Below, piece by piece: positions 9,800 through 19,427 of a stretch of DNA of 64,000 nt. Source of the stretch: Primorskyibacter flagellatus (GTDB lineage Bacteria; Pseudomonadota; Alphaproteobacteria; Rhodobacterales; Rhodobacteraceae); NCBI RefSeq assembly GCF_900176485.1, contig NZ_FWYD01000005.1, positions 62,001 to 126,000 on the forward strand, read 5' to 3'. The notes beneath the pieces were generated by a model that saw only the letters and a program-made list of their open reading frames with translations, did no database searches and was not told the origin of the DNA. A program made the translations under genes and the position numbers. Position 1 is the first letter of the stretch; each line of letters begins with the position of its first letter.

Positions 9800-11275
9800 T
9801 TACGTCCGGCGCGCCTCTTGCTGGATTGCGGAAAGGCATCCTTGGTCCAATGCGGCTGACAGGACCTGTTCGATATGCGCCCGCCAATCCGAATCCTCGC
9901 CAAGACGTTGGGGGATGAGGTTTGGCAGGATATGCACGGCATCGGATATGGCGCTTGCGCTGCGCGGCACATCGCTAAGGGCAGCGGTGATTTCAACCTC
10001 GCGCGGATCGCGCAAATCATGCGCGGTGCCATCGTCCAGGCGGCCAAGACAGAACCGCATCCACATCGCCGTAGCAAATGCAAAAGGACGCAGGTCGCTT
10101 CCGGTATCCAGAGCGACAAGCGCGGGCTGAAAGATGCGCTGTGGCAATTTCTGCGAGCCATCCATCGCGATCTGATAGGTTTCGTGTGCAATCGCCGGGT
10201 TGCGAAACCGCTGCGCCAAGGCTGCGGCATAGTCCGCGACATCAATGCCCGGCAAAGGTTGCAACAAATCACCGGCGGCCTTCAGGTGCCTTTTTACAAG
10301 CTGGGCAATCGCCGGGTCCGCCATCACGTCCCGCACATAGCGCCGCCCGGCCAGAAAACCCGTATAGGCAAGCATTGAGTGGCTGCCGTTCAGCATTGTC
10401 AGTTTCATTTTCTCATAAGGTGCCACGTCCGATACGAAAAGCGCGCCGCCCTCTTCCCATTGCGGTCTGCCGGAGGGGAAATGATCTTCGATCACCCATT
10501 GGATAAACGGTTCGGTTTCGACCGTCGCCTGATCCTCGCAGCCGGTTTGACGAAGGGCCTCGGCGCGGGTTTCGTCAGTCGAAGCGGGGGTGATCCGATC
10601 CACCATCGAGGACGGGAACGCGATATTCTGTGCGATCCAATCGCTCAGCTCCGCATCCCCGGACAGCTTTGCAAAGCCGATCACACCATCGCGCAGCAAC
10701 GCGCCGTTTTCAGGAAGGTTATCACAAGACAGCACTGTGAATGGCACATGCCCCGCCTGTCGGCGTTGCTTGATAGCGGCGGTCAACAATCCCAGAACAC
10801 CGGCGGGGGCATCCGGTTGCGCCAGATCCGCCTTGACGGCCGGGTGGGCAGCGTCTGGTCCCCGCGCTTGACGGTCGATGCCATAGCCTTTCTCGGTCAC
10901 GGTAAGTGTCACGACACGAATAGACGGATCGCAAAGCGCATCCAGCGTGGCGGCGGGATTGGCCGCGATGACTTTCTGGACCGCGCCCACGATACGGGCT
11001 TTGGTTCCGTTTTCGTCCCGTTCGATCAGGGTATACAGGCCATTTTGAGGGTTCAGTTCCTTCGCAATCGCCGTCGAACGCAGACTGACGCCAATAATCC
11101 GCCAATCACCGCCCTGCCGGGCCAAAGCGTCATCGGTCATCACCGCTTGGTGGGCGCGGTGAAATGCGCCAACCCCAAGATGCACAATGCCCGCGCCATG
11201 CGCCTCCGGTGAGTAGCCGGGGCCTTCGGCGGGTCCATTGAGCAGGGTGATGTCAGTCAGGCGCGGTGCATTCAT
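9800..11275 (-). CDS. Mannitol dehydrogenase family protein (fructuronate/tagaturonate reductase-like)
   Basis: A 491-residue NAD(P)-dependent polyol-specific long-chain dehydrogenase. The N-terminal Rossmann domain begins GIVHLGVGAFHRAHQA, and the catalytic region has the family signature KMKLTMLNGSHSMLAY including the active-site Lys. Members act on mannitol, arabinitol, D-fructuronate (UxuB) or D-tagaturonate (UxaB-like). An altronate-dehydratase-type protein is encoded at 13867, so reduction of a keto-uronate to mannonate or altronate is the best guess, but mannitol or another polyol is not excluded. It is followed by dadA 346 bases downstream and preceded by a 310-base gap, so it may have its own promoter. 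Confidence 0.82.
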   Translation of the reverse strand: MNAPRLTDITLLNGPAEGPGYSPEAHGAGIVHLGVGAFHRAHQAVMTDDALARQGGDWRIIGVSLRSTAIAKELNPQNGLYTLIERDENGTKARIVGAVQKVIAANPAATLDALCDPSIRVVTLTVTEKGYGIDRQARGPDAAHPAVKADLAQPDAPAGVLGLLTAAIKQRRQAGHVPFTVLSCDNLPENGALLRDGVIGFAKLSGDAELSDWIAQNIAFPSSMVDRITPASTDETRAEALRQTGCEDQATVETEPFIQWVIEDHFPSGRPQWEEGGALFVSDVAPYEKMKLTMLNGSHSMLAYTGFLAGRRYVRDVMADPAIAQLVKRHLKAAGDLLQPLPGIDVADYAAALAQRFRNPAIAHETYQIAMDGSQKLPQRIFQPALVALDTGSDLRPFAFATAMWMRFCLGRLDDGTAHDLRDPREVEITAALSDVPRSASAISDAVHILPNLIPQRLGEDSDWRAHIEQVLSAALDQGCLSAIQQEARRT

Positions 11276-11585
11276 TGTGCCAACCCCAGTTCCGGGTGCT
11301 TTGGCGCCAGCATACCGGTAAAATCATTTTCAGGGCGTGCGCCAAGTGAGCCAAAACAAGGCGTCATCCCGCTTATAGGGAAGATCGCCCGCACCGACAA
11401 TGTCCTGACTATCGGCTTTGATCGATATGGTTCGCAGCAGACTCGACAGTGAAGCCAGTAGACGTCGGCATGTCAAACCGAAGGCCGATGCCCGCGACGA
11501 TTCAACCCCAGCCGTCCAATGATGCGGCAATTCCGCAAATTGCAGGCCAACGCCTCGGTCGGGTCAGTTTCTGGCCGGGTGTGCC
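11276..11585 (-). other. Gene-free stretch between fucU and the reductase gene
   Basis: No convincing gene on either strand: the small frames here lack ribosome sites and family-like residues. It may contain the reductase promoter. No repeat, hairpin with a T-run, or RNA-like structure was recognised. Confidence 0.45.
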
Positions 11586-12017
11586 TCAGTTGCTGATCAC
11601 GCCCTTCTTCAGAAGGATGTTGCCATATAGCCGTGTCTCGCCGGTCTGCACGATTGCAAAGGCGGATTTGGCGCGGTCATAAAACCGAAAGCGTTCCAGC
11701 CTGTGCAAAGTCGCGGGAATATCGGCGGTATCGGTGATGATCGTCTGAAACGCGGCGACGACAGGTGGCACGGCGTCGGGATCATCGACGACTTGCATGA
11801 CATGCGCGGGGTTTTGGACGAAACTGTCCAGCGGCAGCACGGTCAGGACCGCTTTTAGAACGTCGGTGGCGGTCACCCCGTCAAGACGATGACAGCGACA
11901 GCCCAAGGCCGTCGCCGGAAAGTTCGCATCCGCGATGACGATCTCATCGCCGTGGCCCATGGCGCGGAGACTGTGAAGAAGGTCAGGCGACAGGATGGGC
12001 GGAATGTTGCGAAGCAT
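11586..12017 (-). CDS. fucU: RbsD/FucU-family sugar mutarotase
   Basis: A 143-residue protein of the RbsD/FucU family, which speeds interconversion of alpha and beta sugar anomers (L-fucose, D-ribose, D-galactose). The start LSPDLLHSLRAMGHGDEIVIADANFP holds the conserved His and Asp, and the end RAKSAFAIVQTGETRLYGN carries the family's C-terminal block. Its ATG directly abuts the stop of the aldo/keto reductase gene, so the two are co-translated. This pairing fits supply of the right anomer to an aldose dehydrogenase. The FucU-like C-terminus favours fucose-type over ribose-type substrates, by resemblance only. Confidence 0.87.
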   Translation of the reverse strand: MLRNIPPILSPDLLHSLRAMGHGDEIVIADANFPATALGCRCHRLDGVTATDVLKAVLTVLPLDSFVQNPAHVMQVVDDPDAVPPVVAAFQTIITDTADIPATLHRLERFRFYDRAKSAFAIVQTGETRLYGNILLKKGVISN

Positions 12018-13055
12018 CTATGCGTCCTCCGGCAAAGGGGCTTCCGGGTGGATCAGCCCCTGCGATTTCAGATCGGCCCACAGGGCGGAGGGTATGGGCG
12101 TTTCGAATATTTCGATGTTCTGGCGCACCTCGTCGGGCGTAGACGCACCGGGTATCACGGTCTTTACGGCTTCATGGGCCAACGGAAATTGAAGAGCGGC
12201 GGCAATCAGCGGTGTCTCATGGGCGGTGCAGACCTCGCTTAGTCTGCGGACTCGCTGCAGTACGTCCTCGGGTGCGGGCGCGTAGTCATATCTTGCGCCT
12301 TCTACCGCGCCGGTCGCAAGGATCCCAGAATTGTACGGCCCGCCCAGAATGATCCCCACATCCCGCTTGGTGCAAAGTGGCAGAAAACTGTCAAGCGGGT
12401 CCTGCTCCAGCAGCGTATAGCGTCCGGCCAGCAGAAATCCGTCAAAATCCGCCTCGCCCAGCAGGCGTTCGCAAATCTGCCATGTGTTCACACCCGCCCC
12501 GATGGCCGCGATTTGGTCCGCATCGCGCAACTCGGCGAGGGCACGGTAACCGCCTTGATTGAAAAGTTCGCGTAGTTTGTCCTCGCTGCCTTCAGCGCCA
12601 TGCGTGCCCGCGTCGATGTCGTGCAGGAACAGGATATCAATCCGGTCGGTGCCAAGCCGCGCGACACTGTCTTCATAGCTGCGCATGACGCCGTCATAGG
12701 TGTAATCGAAGACGATCCGCTTTTGCGGCACATCGACAAATGCCTCGGGGGTGACATCCTCGGGCGCACAATCGTGCAGAACCCGGCCGACCTTGGTCGA
12801 CAGCGTCAGCGCGCTGACATCGAAGCGGGACAAAGCTTCTGCAAACCGCATTTCCGACCGACCCAGGCCGTATTGCGGTGCCGTGTCAAAATATCGGATG
12901 CCTGCGTCCCAGGCCGCATCAAGCGTGGCTTGGGCCGTCTCATCCGCGATCCTGCGATAGAGGTTTCCCAAGGGAGCCCCCCCGAACCCAAGCTGTGTCA
13001 GATTGAGCGGGGATTTTGTGCGGTGGTTGAGAACGTTGGTTCGAGACAATTTCAT
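12018..13055 (-). CDS. Aldo/keto reductase, L-fucose / D-threo-aldose dehydrogenase-like
   Basis: A 345-residue TIM-barrel NAD(P) oxidoreductase. The catalytic tetrad region is recognisable: Asp/Tyr in GIRYFDTAPQYGLGRSE, Lys in LSTKVGR and His in ILFLHDID. The insert and the C-terminal VIPGASTPDEVRQN resemble the subfamily of L-fucose dehydrogenase, L-galactose dehydrogenase and pyridoxal 4-dehydrogenase, which oxidise an aldose at C1 to the lactone. The gene is tightly coupled to fucU downstream and lies 11 bases after the GntR gene, forming one operon. A lactonase that would complete an oxidative fucose or galactose route was not seen in the window. Confidence 0.83.
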   Translation of the reverse strand: MKLSRTNVLNHRTKSPLNLTQLGFGGAPLGNLYRRIADETAQATLDAAWDAGIRYFDTAPQYGLGRSEMRFAEALSRFDVSALTLSTKVGRVLHDCAPEDVTPEAFVDVPQKRIVFDYTYDGVMRSYEDSVARLGTDRIDILFLHDIDAGTHGAEGSEDKLRELFNQGGYRALAELRDADQIAAIGAGVNTWQICERLLGEADFDGFLLAGRYTLLEQDPLDSFLPLCTKRDVGIILGGPYNSGILATGAVEGARYDYAPAPEDVLQRVRRLSEVCTAHETPLIAAALQFPLAHEAVKTVIPGASTPDEVRQNIEIFETPIPSALWADLKSQGLIHPEAPLPEDA

Positions 13056-13066
13056 CAGAGATCTTT

Positions 13067-13771
13067 TCAGTTGGGGCGAAAAAATTCAGGGTGCAGACGC
13101 TCAAGCGGTTCTATCCGGCTTATCAGTTGTCTCAGATGACCCGTCATGGCGGATCGTACCGCGTTCACATCCTGCGCTTTGATCGCTTTGAGGATCGCCA
13201 TATGTTCTGTCACGGTTTCGGAGGGGCGACCGCGTTCCGGCAAGATCAACATACGCGCGCGTTGAAGTTGAAGCGACATCTGACCTGCGGCAAGGGCAAC
13301 CTTGGGAAATCCGGTAAAGCCGAGGATCAGTTCATGGAATGTCAGATCGGCCTCGAAGAAGCCCTGAAAATCCTCATCCTCGACCAGCAAGGTTTGCAAT
13401 CGCAGGTTTCTTGAAAGTTGTTTGAGCTGTTCAGCAGTGCGTATTTCGGCAACCCGCGCAACGGCGGCCACCTCGACGGCCTCCCGCAGGAAGCTGTCCT
13501 CGCGCAACCCGGCCATCGAAAATTGCGATACGCGGGTTGCCGATTGTGGAATGATGTCCACCAGACCGTCCGAAGACAGCCGCCCCAACGCTTCTGACAC
13601 CGGAGATCGGGACACGCCAAGCTGTTCGCACAGGGCACCTTTGCGCAAGACCGCGCCGGGCTTTAGCGTCATGTCCAGAATGCGGTTGCGCAGCGCAACA
13701 TAGACACGCTGACCCAGCGGACCTTCCAATTCGGTGATATCTAGCGTGACCATGGGTGCGGGTATTTCCAT
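13067..13771 (-). CDS. GntR-family transcriptional regulator (FadR/FCD subfamily)
   Basis: A 234-residue repressor-type protein. The winged helix has the recognition helix in LCEQLGVSRSPVSEAL. The C-terminal FCD ligand domain carries metal/ligand residues in FFEADLTFHELI and VTEHMAILKAI. Two in-frame ATGs (13771 and 13753) are possible; the first has AGGA just upstream and leaves a short leader. It is divergent from the altronate-dehydratase gene across a 95-base gap and heads the reductase-fucU operon, so it most likely controls both arms of the sugar locus in response to a pathway intermediate. Confidence 0.87.
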   Translation of the reverse strand: MEIPAPMVTLDITELEGPLGQRVYVALRNRILDMTLKPGAVLRKGALCEQLGVSRSPVSEALGRLSSDGLVDIIPQSATRVSQFSMAGLREDSFLREAVEVAAVARVAEIRTAEQLKQLSRNLRLQTLLVEDEDFQGFFEADLTFHELILGFTGFPKVALAAGQMSLQLQRARMLILPERGRPSETVTEHMAILKAIKAQDVNAVRSAMTGHLRQLISRIEPLERLHPEFFRPN

Positions 13772-13780
13772 ATTCCTGAA

Positions 13781-13821
13781 CTGACATGTTAGTTGACAGG
13801 TAGTGCAAGTCAAGCTACGCC
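13781..13821 (+). promoter_or_regulatory. Candidate promoter and GntR operator in divergent gap
   Basis: An imperfect dyad, CTGACATG-TTA-GTTGACAG (13781-13799), contains TGACA twice. The TTGACA inside it (13793-13798) matches a -35 box; the hexamer 17 bases on (13816-13821, TACGCC) is a poor -10. A regulator site overlapping a -35 box is a common repression layout. No promoter data support it. Confidence 0.35.
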
Positions 13822-13866
13822 ATAGGGTAACGACGCGGCCAAGCAATCAGCCAGAGGAACGCATCT

Positions 13867-15390
13867 ATGAGCCAGCGGTCACGCTTGCTAACCCTACATC
13901 CGCAGGACAATGTTGCGATTGCATTGGACGATCTGTCCGCCGGTCAGACAGACGGCACCGCGGGGCCTGCGCTTTTGCAACCGGTCAAGCAGGGGCACAA
14001 AGTTGCGGTTGCGGCGATTGCGGCGGGCCAAAACGTCCTTCGTTACGGTCAGATCATCGGTCAGGCGACTGCCGATATTGCTGTTGGCGAGCATGTGCAT
14101 GTCCAAAACCTTGGGATGGGGGAACATTCCCGCGATTACGCATATGCCAGCGAGGCGGCCACGCTTGATGCAGTGCCTGATACCCGAACGTTCGAGGGCT
14201 ATCACCGCGCCGACGGGCGCGTGGGCACGCGAAACTACCTTGGTATTCTGACATCGGTGAATTGTTCCGGCTCCGTCGCCAAATTCATCGCGGAAGCCGC
14301 CGAAAAATCCGGCCTGCTTGATGCCTATCCGAATATCGACGGCATCGTTCCCATAACGCATGGTACCGGTTGCGGCATGTCTGGCGAGAACGAGGGCTAT
14401 GACACGCTGTTCCGTACCCTTTCGGGCTATGCGCAGCATCCCAATTTCGGCGGCATTCTGCTGATCGGACTTGGATGCGAAGTGATGCAGGTTTCGGCCC
14501 TTGTGGGGGGACGACCGATCCGCGCGGACGGCGCGCTGCGCTATATGACCATTCAGCACGAAGGCGGCACCCGCAAGACGATCGAGAAGGGTCTTGCAGA
14601 GCTGCACGGCATCGCAGATCTGGCCAACAAGGCCACCCGGAAACCGGCACCGGTATCCGAACTGATGGTCGGGATGCAATGCGGCGGCTCGGACGGCTAT
14701 TCCGGCATCACCGCAAATCCCGCGCTGGGCGTTGCCTCGGACTTGTTGGTGCGCCACGGCGGTACAACGATCCTGTCGGAAACCTCTGAAATCTACGGTG
14801 CCGAACACTTGCTGACCCGTCGCGCGGTGTCGGTCGAAGTGGGCGAAAAGCTGATCGACCGCGTGCGGTGGTGGGAAGATTACACCGCCCGAAATCTCGG
14901 CGAGATGGACAACAACCCCAGTCCCGGTAACAAGCGCGGTGGCCTGACCACGATCCTTGAAAAATCACTTGGGGCCGTTGCAAAAAGCGGCAGCGCGCCT
15001 CTGACGGATGTGTATCTGTTTGGCGAGAAGATCGAGAAAAAAGGTTTTGTCTTCATGGATAGCCCCGGATTTGATCCCTGCTCCGTCACTGGTCAGATTG
15101 CCTCTGGTGCAAACCTGATTGTCTTTACGACCGGGCGGGGATCCGTCTCAGGATATATGCCGACGCCGTGCATCAAGATCGCCACGAATTCGGAAATGTA
15201 TCGCCGCATGAAAGATGACATGGACGTAAACTGCGGCGATATTATCAGTGAAGGCGTCAGCCTGAAGGACAAGGGCCGCGACATTTTTGAGATGTTTATC
15301 CGCATCGCTTCGGGCGAGCAGACCAAAAGCGAAGAGCTGGGATTTGGCGGGGTCGAGTTTGTCCCTTGGCAGATCGGGGCGGTCATGTGA
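13867..15390 (+). CDS. uxaA: UxaA-family altronate/galactarate dehydratase-like enzyme
   Basis: A 507-residue hydro-lyase with a short N-terminal SAF domain (about 1-85) followed by the GD_AH catalytic region starting GRVGTRNYLGILTSVNCSG. The Cys residues in VNCSG, HGTGCGMSG and MQCGGSDGYSG are candidate metal ligands, as in altronate dehydratase, which makes 2-keto-3-deoxygluconate from D-altronate. An AGAGGA ribosome site lies eight bases before the ATG. It is divergent from the GntR regulator and followed by a sugar ABC importer. The mannitol-DH-family reductase nearby would supply the hydroxy-acid. Galactonate or fuconate dehydration by this fold is also possible. Confidence 0.82.
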   Translation: MSQRSRLLTLHPQDNVAIALDDLSAGQTDGTAGPALLQPVKQGHKVAVAAIAAGQNVLRYGQIIGQATADIAVGEHVHVQNLGMGEHSRDYAYASEAATLDAVPDTRTFEGYHRADGRVGTRNYLGILTSVNCSGSVAKFIAEAAEKSGLLDAYPNIDGIVPITHGTGCGMSGENEGYDTLFRTLSGYAQHPNFGGILLIGLGCEVMQVSALVGGRPIRADGALRYMTIQHEGGTRKTIEKGLAELHGIADLANKATRKPAPVSELMVGMQCGGSDGYSGITANPALGVASDLLVRHGGTTILSETSEIYGAEHLLTRRAVSVEVGEKLIDRVRWWEDYTARNLGEMDNNPSPGNKRGGLTTILEKSLGAVAKSGSAPLTDVYLFGEKIEKKGFVFMDSPGFDPCSVTGQIASGANLIVFTTGRGSVSGYMPTPCIKIATNSEMYRRMKDDMDVNCGDIISEGVSLKDKGRDIFEMFIRIASGEQTKSEELGFGGVEFVPWQIGAVM

Positions 15391-15669
15391 CCATGAGATC
15401 GAAATGATGCTCAACGACGCCATTTTCCTGACAGCCAAGACGGACCGGGGCACGGATGTTGCGCTGCACGCTGGTTTTATGCAGGGCCACGCAAAAACAG
15501 ACCTTTTTGTGTCTCGGATGATCGGGCGTTTGGCTTCGGGAAACTCTCGGACCTCAACCGACATGTATGCGTCGCGCGGCAAAAATTGCTGTGGCACCCG
15601 GCACCCTTTTCCGGACCAAGACGAGGCAACGATCTAGCGCGAACGACTGGCTTGGGAGGGCTACAAGAC

Positions 15670-17196
15670 GTGAGTTATCTGGTCGAAATGAAGGGCATCG
15701 AGAAGCGCTTTCCCGGCGTTCACGCGCTCAAGTCCGTGCAATTCTCTTTGAAGCCGGGAGAAGTTCACGCCCTGATGGGCGAGAACGGGGCTGGCAAATC
15801 GACCTTGATGAAAATCATGTCGGGCATTTACGCCCGCGACGGCGGCGAGATGTTCGTCGATGGCAACCCTGTCACCCCCGACAGCCCGCGCGCGGCCCAG
15901 GACCTTGGAATAGGCATCATTCATCAAGAGCTGAGCTTGATGAATGACCTCACTGCCGCACAAAATGTGCTGATCGGGCGAGAGCCGCGCCGCAGTTTCG
16001 GCAGGCTCGACGAAGCGGCGCTGAACAAGAAGACGGCAGAGATCTTCGCCTCGCTTCAACTGGCCATGGATCCGCGCACGCAGGTCAGCACCCAGACCAT
16101 CGCCCGTCAACAACTGATAGAGATTGCCAAGGCGCTGTCCTATAATCCGCGCGTGCTGATCATGGATGAACCGACAGCCGCGCTGAATGACGCTGAAATC
16201 GCTGAATTGTTCAAGGTGATCGAAAGGCTCAAGGCCGATGGGGTGGGCATCGTTTATATCAGCCACCGCATGGACGAGATCAAACGCATCGCCGACCGCG
16301 TGACCATCCTGCGCGATGGTGCCTATATCGACACGGTGGATGCAGCCGACACACCGCTTTCGAAAATCATCCAACTTATGGTTGGCCGGGAAGTGACGCA
16401 GAATGCGCCGGTTTTTCCTGACACGTCACAAAGCCCTGTCGCGCTTGAGGTGCGCAACCTGTCGCGCGGCAAAGATGTGCGCGATGTCAGCTTTGATGTC
16501 CGCAAAGGCGAAATTCTGGGCTTTGCGGGCCTGATGGGCGCGGGGCGCACCGAAGTGGCGCGGATCATCTTTGGGGCCGATCCGCGCGATGCGGGCGAGA
16601 TCCTGGTCGGCGGCCAACCGGTGAATATTCGCACGCCTCATGCGGCCGTCGACGCGGGCATCGGGTATCTGTCCGAGGATCGCAAACATTTCGGTCTTGC
16701 CGTCGACATGACCGTCCGCGCCAATATCGCAATGGCCAATATGGACCAATTCACCAACCGCGCAGGCGTTTTGGATGAAGCTGCGATGAAACGCATTGCG
16801 GTGAAGTATATCGAGCGCCTTGGTATCCGCACACCCTCGGACATGCAGGACGTGCGGCTTCTGTCTGGTGGCAACCAGCAGAAAGTCGTGATCGCCAAAT
16901 GGCTGCTGCGCGACTGCGACGTTCTGATTTTTGACGAACCGACGCGCGGCATTGATGTGGGCGCAAAATCGGAAATCTACGCATTGCTGGAGGATCTTGC
17001 GGCACAGGGCCGCGCGATCATCGTGATCTCGTCGGAATTGCCCGAGGTCATGCGCCTTTCTCACCGCATTGCCGTGATGTGCGAAGGGCGGTTGACCGGC
17101 ATTCTGCCGGGCGGCGCAAATACCACACAGGAAGATATCATGGAACTGGCCACGCAGCGCGAGAGCGCGTTGGTCGGCGCGGAGGAGACACGATGA
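15670..17196 (+). CDS. Sugar ABC transporter ATP-binding protein (RbsA/MglA type, two ABC domains)
   Basis: A 508-residue fused ATPase energising a carbohydrate importer at the inner membrane. The first domain has Walker [10 protein letters not shown] (37-45) and Walker [13 protein letters not shown]. The second has the degenerate P-loop GLMGAGRTE normal for this family, with LSGGNQQKV and [17 protein letters not shown] start at 15670 is preferred because GGGAGGG lies about ten bases upstream and the protein then starts with the expected [16 protein letters not shown]; an upstream ATG at 15586 would add 28 residues of no family character. Its stop overlaps the permease start by ATGA. Confidence 0.92.
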   Translation: MSYLVEMKGIEKRFPGVHALKSVQFSLKPGEVHALMGENGAGKSTLMKIMSGIYARDGGEMFVDGNPVTPDSPRAAQDLGIGIIHQELSLMNDLTAAQNVLIGREPRRSFGRLDEAALNKKTAEIFASLQLAMDPRTQVSTQTIARQQLIEIAKALSYNPRVLIMDEPTAALNDAEIAELFKVIERLKADGVGIVYISHRMDEIKRIADRVTILRDGAYIDTVDAADTPLSKIIQLMVGREVTQNAPVFPDTSQSPVALEVRNLSRGKDVRDVSFDVRKGEILGFAGLMGAGRTEVARIIFGADPRDAGEILVGGQPVNIRTPHAAVDAGIGYLSEDRKHFGLAVDMTVRANIAMANMDQFTNRAGVLDEAAMKRIAVKYIERLGIRTPSDMQDVRLLSGGNQQKVVIAKWLLRDCDVLIFDEPTRGIDVGAKSEIYALLEDLAAQGRAIIVISSELPEVMRLSHRIAVMCEGRLTGILPGGANTTQEDIMELATQRESALVGAEETR

Positions 17197-18206
17197 CCAG
17201 CACCACGACCACAGTCAACACGCCCAGATCGACCTTGGCGCGCATCATCGCGGCAGGCACCCACCAACGTGTGCTCGCCTTTGCCAGTCTGATCGTGTTG
17301 CTGATCGGGTTCTCCATCGCGTCGCCCAACTTTATGCAGGCGTCGAACATGATCGCGATTCTGCAAGCAACCTCCGTCAATGGGGTGCTGGCTGTCGCAG
17401 TCACTTTGGTCATCATCACCGGCGGCATCGACCTGTCGGTTGGCACCATGATGACGTTCTGCGCCGTCATAACCGGCGTGGTTCTGACCTATGCGGGAAT
17501 GCCGCTCTTGCTGGGTGTCGTTGCGGCCATCGCAACGGGTGCGCTTGCCGGTTCACTGTCCGGGACGTTCGTGGCGAAGATGAAAATTCCGCCGTTTATT
17601 GCGACGCTCGGCATGATGCTGATCCTCAAGGGTCTGAGCCTTGTGATTTCAGGCACCCGCCCGATCTATTTCAACGACACGCCGGGGTTCAGCGAAATCT
17701 CTCGCGGATCGCTGATTGGCAACCTGATCCCTGCGCTACCAATCCCGAATGGCGTGCTGATCCTGTTCATCGTTGCTGCGTTAACCGCCTATATCCTGAA
17801 TCGCACCGTTCTGGGCCGCTACTGCTTTGCGCTTGGGTCCAACGAGGAATCGGTCCGCCTGTCGGGCGTGAACACTGATCGCTGGAAGATCGCCATTTAC
17901 GCGTTGGCGGGTGCCATTGTCGGCATCGCCGGCCTGCTTATTGCGTCGCGTCTGAACTCTGCACAACCTGCTTTGGGTCTGGGATACGAGCTGGAAGCGA
18001 TTGCGGCGGTCGTGATCGGCGGCACATCGCTGTCCGGCGGGCGCGGCTCGATCCTTGGTTCGTTGATCGGCGCGTTGATCATGGCGGTGTTGACCAACGG
18101 CCTGCGGGTTCTGTCCGTCGCGCAGGAATGGCAAACCGTCGTTACCGGAGCGATCATCATTCTGGCGGTTTATGCCGATATGATGCGCCGCAAGAAGTCC
18201 AACTGA
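17193..18206 (+). CDS. Sugar ABC transporter permease (RbsC type)
   Basis: A 337-residue polytopic inner-membrane protein of the BPD_transp_2 family with multiple hydrophobic helices. The family motif GGIDLSVG near residue 75 and the EAA-like loop [22 protein letters not shown] are clear. It forms the membrane channel with the upstream ATPase, whose stop it overlaps by ATGA. A 76-base gap then leads to the binding-protein gene, which fits separate, higher expression of the latter. The sugar transported cannot be told from this subunit. Confidence 0.92.
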   Translation: MTSTTTTVNTPRSTLARIIAAGTHQRVLAFASLIVLLIGFSIASPNFMQASNMIAILQATSVNGVLAVAVTLVIITGGIDLSVGTMMTFCAVITGVVLTYAGMPLLLGVVAAIATGALAGSLSGTFVAKMKIPPFIATLGMMLILKGLSLVISGTRPIYFNDTPGFSEISRGSLIGNLIPALPIPNGVLILFIVAALTAYILNRTVLGRYCFALGSNEESVRLSGVNTDRWKIAIYALAGAIVGIAGLLIASRLNSAQPALGLGYELEAIAAVVIGGTSLSGGRGSILGSLIGALIMAVLTNGLRVLSVAQEWQTVVTGAIIILAVYADMMRRKKSN

Positions 18207-18282
18207 CATCAGCATCACCAAGAAAGCCGGCCACCAACCCAAAAAACAGGCCGGAACAACCGACAACCGAGGAGGAAACCAC

Positions 18283-19233
18283 ATGTTGTCACGTCGCACA
18301 CTCGTCGGCGCACTAAGCGCCACACTCGCCCTGGGGGCCGCCCCAACGGTCTTCGCGCAGGACGGGGAAACCTACATTCCGCTGATCTCCAAAGGGTTCC
18401 AGCACCAGTTCTGGCAGGCCGTGAAACAGGGTGCCGATCAGGCTGCCGAGGAATTCGGCGTCCGGATCACATTCGAAGGCCCCGATAACGAAACGATGGT
18501 GGACCGTCAGATCGACATGCTGGCCGCCGCCCTGGCCAACAACCCCGCCGCCATCGGTTTTGCCGCGCTTGACAGTCAGGCGGCCATTCCACTGCTGAAA
18601 CAGGCCGCCGATGCAGGCATTCCGGTCATCGCATTCGACAGTGGCGTTGACAGCGACATCCCGGCCTCGACAGCAACCACCGACAACGTCGCGGCGGCAT
18701 CGCTTGCCGCTGACAAGATGGCGGAACTGATTGGCGGGGCGGGCAAGGTCGCCGTGATTGCGCATGACCAGACCAGCCGCACCGGCATTGATCGTCGCGA
18801 CGGGTTTCTGAACCAGATTGCTGCGGCCTATCCGGATATCGAAGTTGTCAGCGTGCAATACGGCGCGGGCGATCAGCTTCAATCGACAGAAGTCGCCAAG
18901 GCGATCCTGACGGCTAACCCCGATCTGAACGGCATGTTCGGCACCAACGAAGGCTCTGCCATCGGTGTTGTGAACGCCGTGCGCGAGATGGGCAGCGAAG
19001 GCATCACGATCATCGGCTACGATTCCGGCAAAGCCCAGACCGACGCGATCCGCGACGGGCTGATGGCTGGCGCGATCACGCAGAACCCGGTCGGGATCGG
19101 ATATGAAACCGTGAAAGCCGCGATTGCTGCCATAAATGGCGAGGAACTTCCCGCGATCATCGACACAGGCTTTTACTACTACGACCAGTCGAACATTGAC
19201 GACGACGAGATCCAGGCCGTCCTGTACGATTGA
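18283..19233 (+). CDS. Periplasmic sugar-binding protein of ABC importer (RbsB-like)
   Basis: A 316-residue secreted protein. The signal peptide is MLSRRTLVGALSATLALGAA...FAQ, cut near residue 25. The mature part is a Peripla_BP_4 fold: ISKGFQHQFWQAVKQGADQAA at the first lobe, AFDSGVDS and GMFGTNEGSAIGVVNAV in the hinge/second lobe. An Arg in SRTGIDRRDGF and an Asp in IIGYDSGKAQ are typical sugar contacts. A strong GAGGAGG ribosome site precedes the ATG. As the last gene of the uxaA-transport operon it defines the imported substrate, perhaps the aldose or uronate handled by the neighbouring enzymes. Confidence 0.9.
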   Translation: MLSRRTLVGALSATLALGAAPTVFAQDGETYIPLISKGFQHQFWQAVKQGADQAAEEFGVRITFEGPDNETMVDRQIDMLAAALANNPAAIGFAALDSQAAIPLLKQAADAGIPVIAFDSGVDSDIPASTATTDNVAAASLAADKMAELIGGAGKVAVIAHDQTSRTGIDRRDGFLNQIAAAYPDIEVVSVQYGAGDQLQSTEVAKAILTANPDLNGMFGTNEGSAIGVVNAVREMGSEGITIIGYDSGKAQTDAIRDGLMAGAITQNPVGIGYETVKAAIAAINGEELPAIIDTGFYYYDQSNIDDDEIQAVLYD

Positions 19234-19243
19234 GTTATCCGCA

Positions 19244-19272
19244 CTGCGGTCCAGGCTTATCTTGGGCCGCAG
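19244..19272. terminator. Stem-loop between convergent sugar operon and protease cassette
   Basis: Arms CTGCGGTCCA (19244-19253) and TGGGCCGCAG (19263-19272) pair over ten bases with one G-T pair and a nine-base loop. It lies just after the binding-protein stop. No long T-run follows on either strand, so it may act as an mRNA 3'-end barrier rather than a classical terminator. Confidence 0.6.
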
Positions 19273-19427
19273 AACCACCTTCCGGTGTAATGTCGCGGCG
19301 CATGGAGTTGCCGTAAATCCGCAAAGGAGCGGATCGCCGGGATGAAGCGACCACCGTAATCGGGCGCGCACTGCCCGCGTTCCGAAATCTGCTGACCACC
19401 GTCTTGTCAAAGACCCGCAAACGGCCT

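Noticed and set aside
15404-15637. Possible 77-residue protein between uxaA and the ABC ATPase gene
   Set aside because: No ribosome site, no recognisable residues; the 279-base gap is better read as non-coding leader of the importer genes.
18227-18254. Short hairpin CCGGCC/GGCCGG before the sugar-binding-protein gene
   Set aside because: Only six base pairs with a 16-base loop; common by chance in GC-rich DNA.
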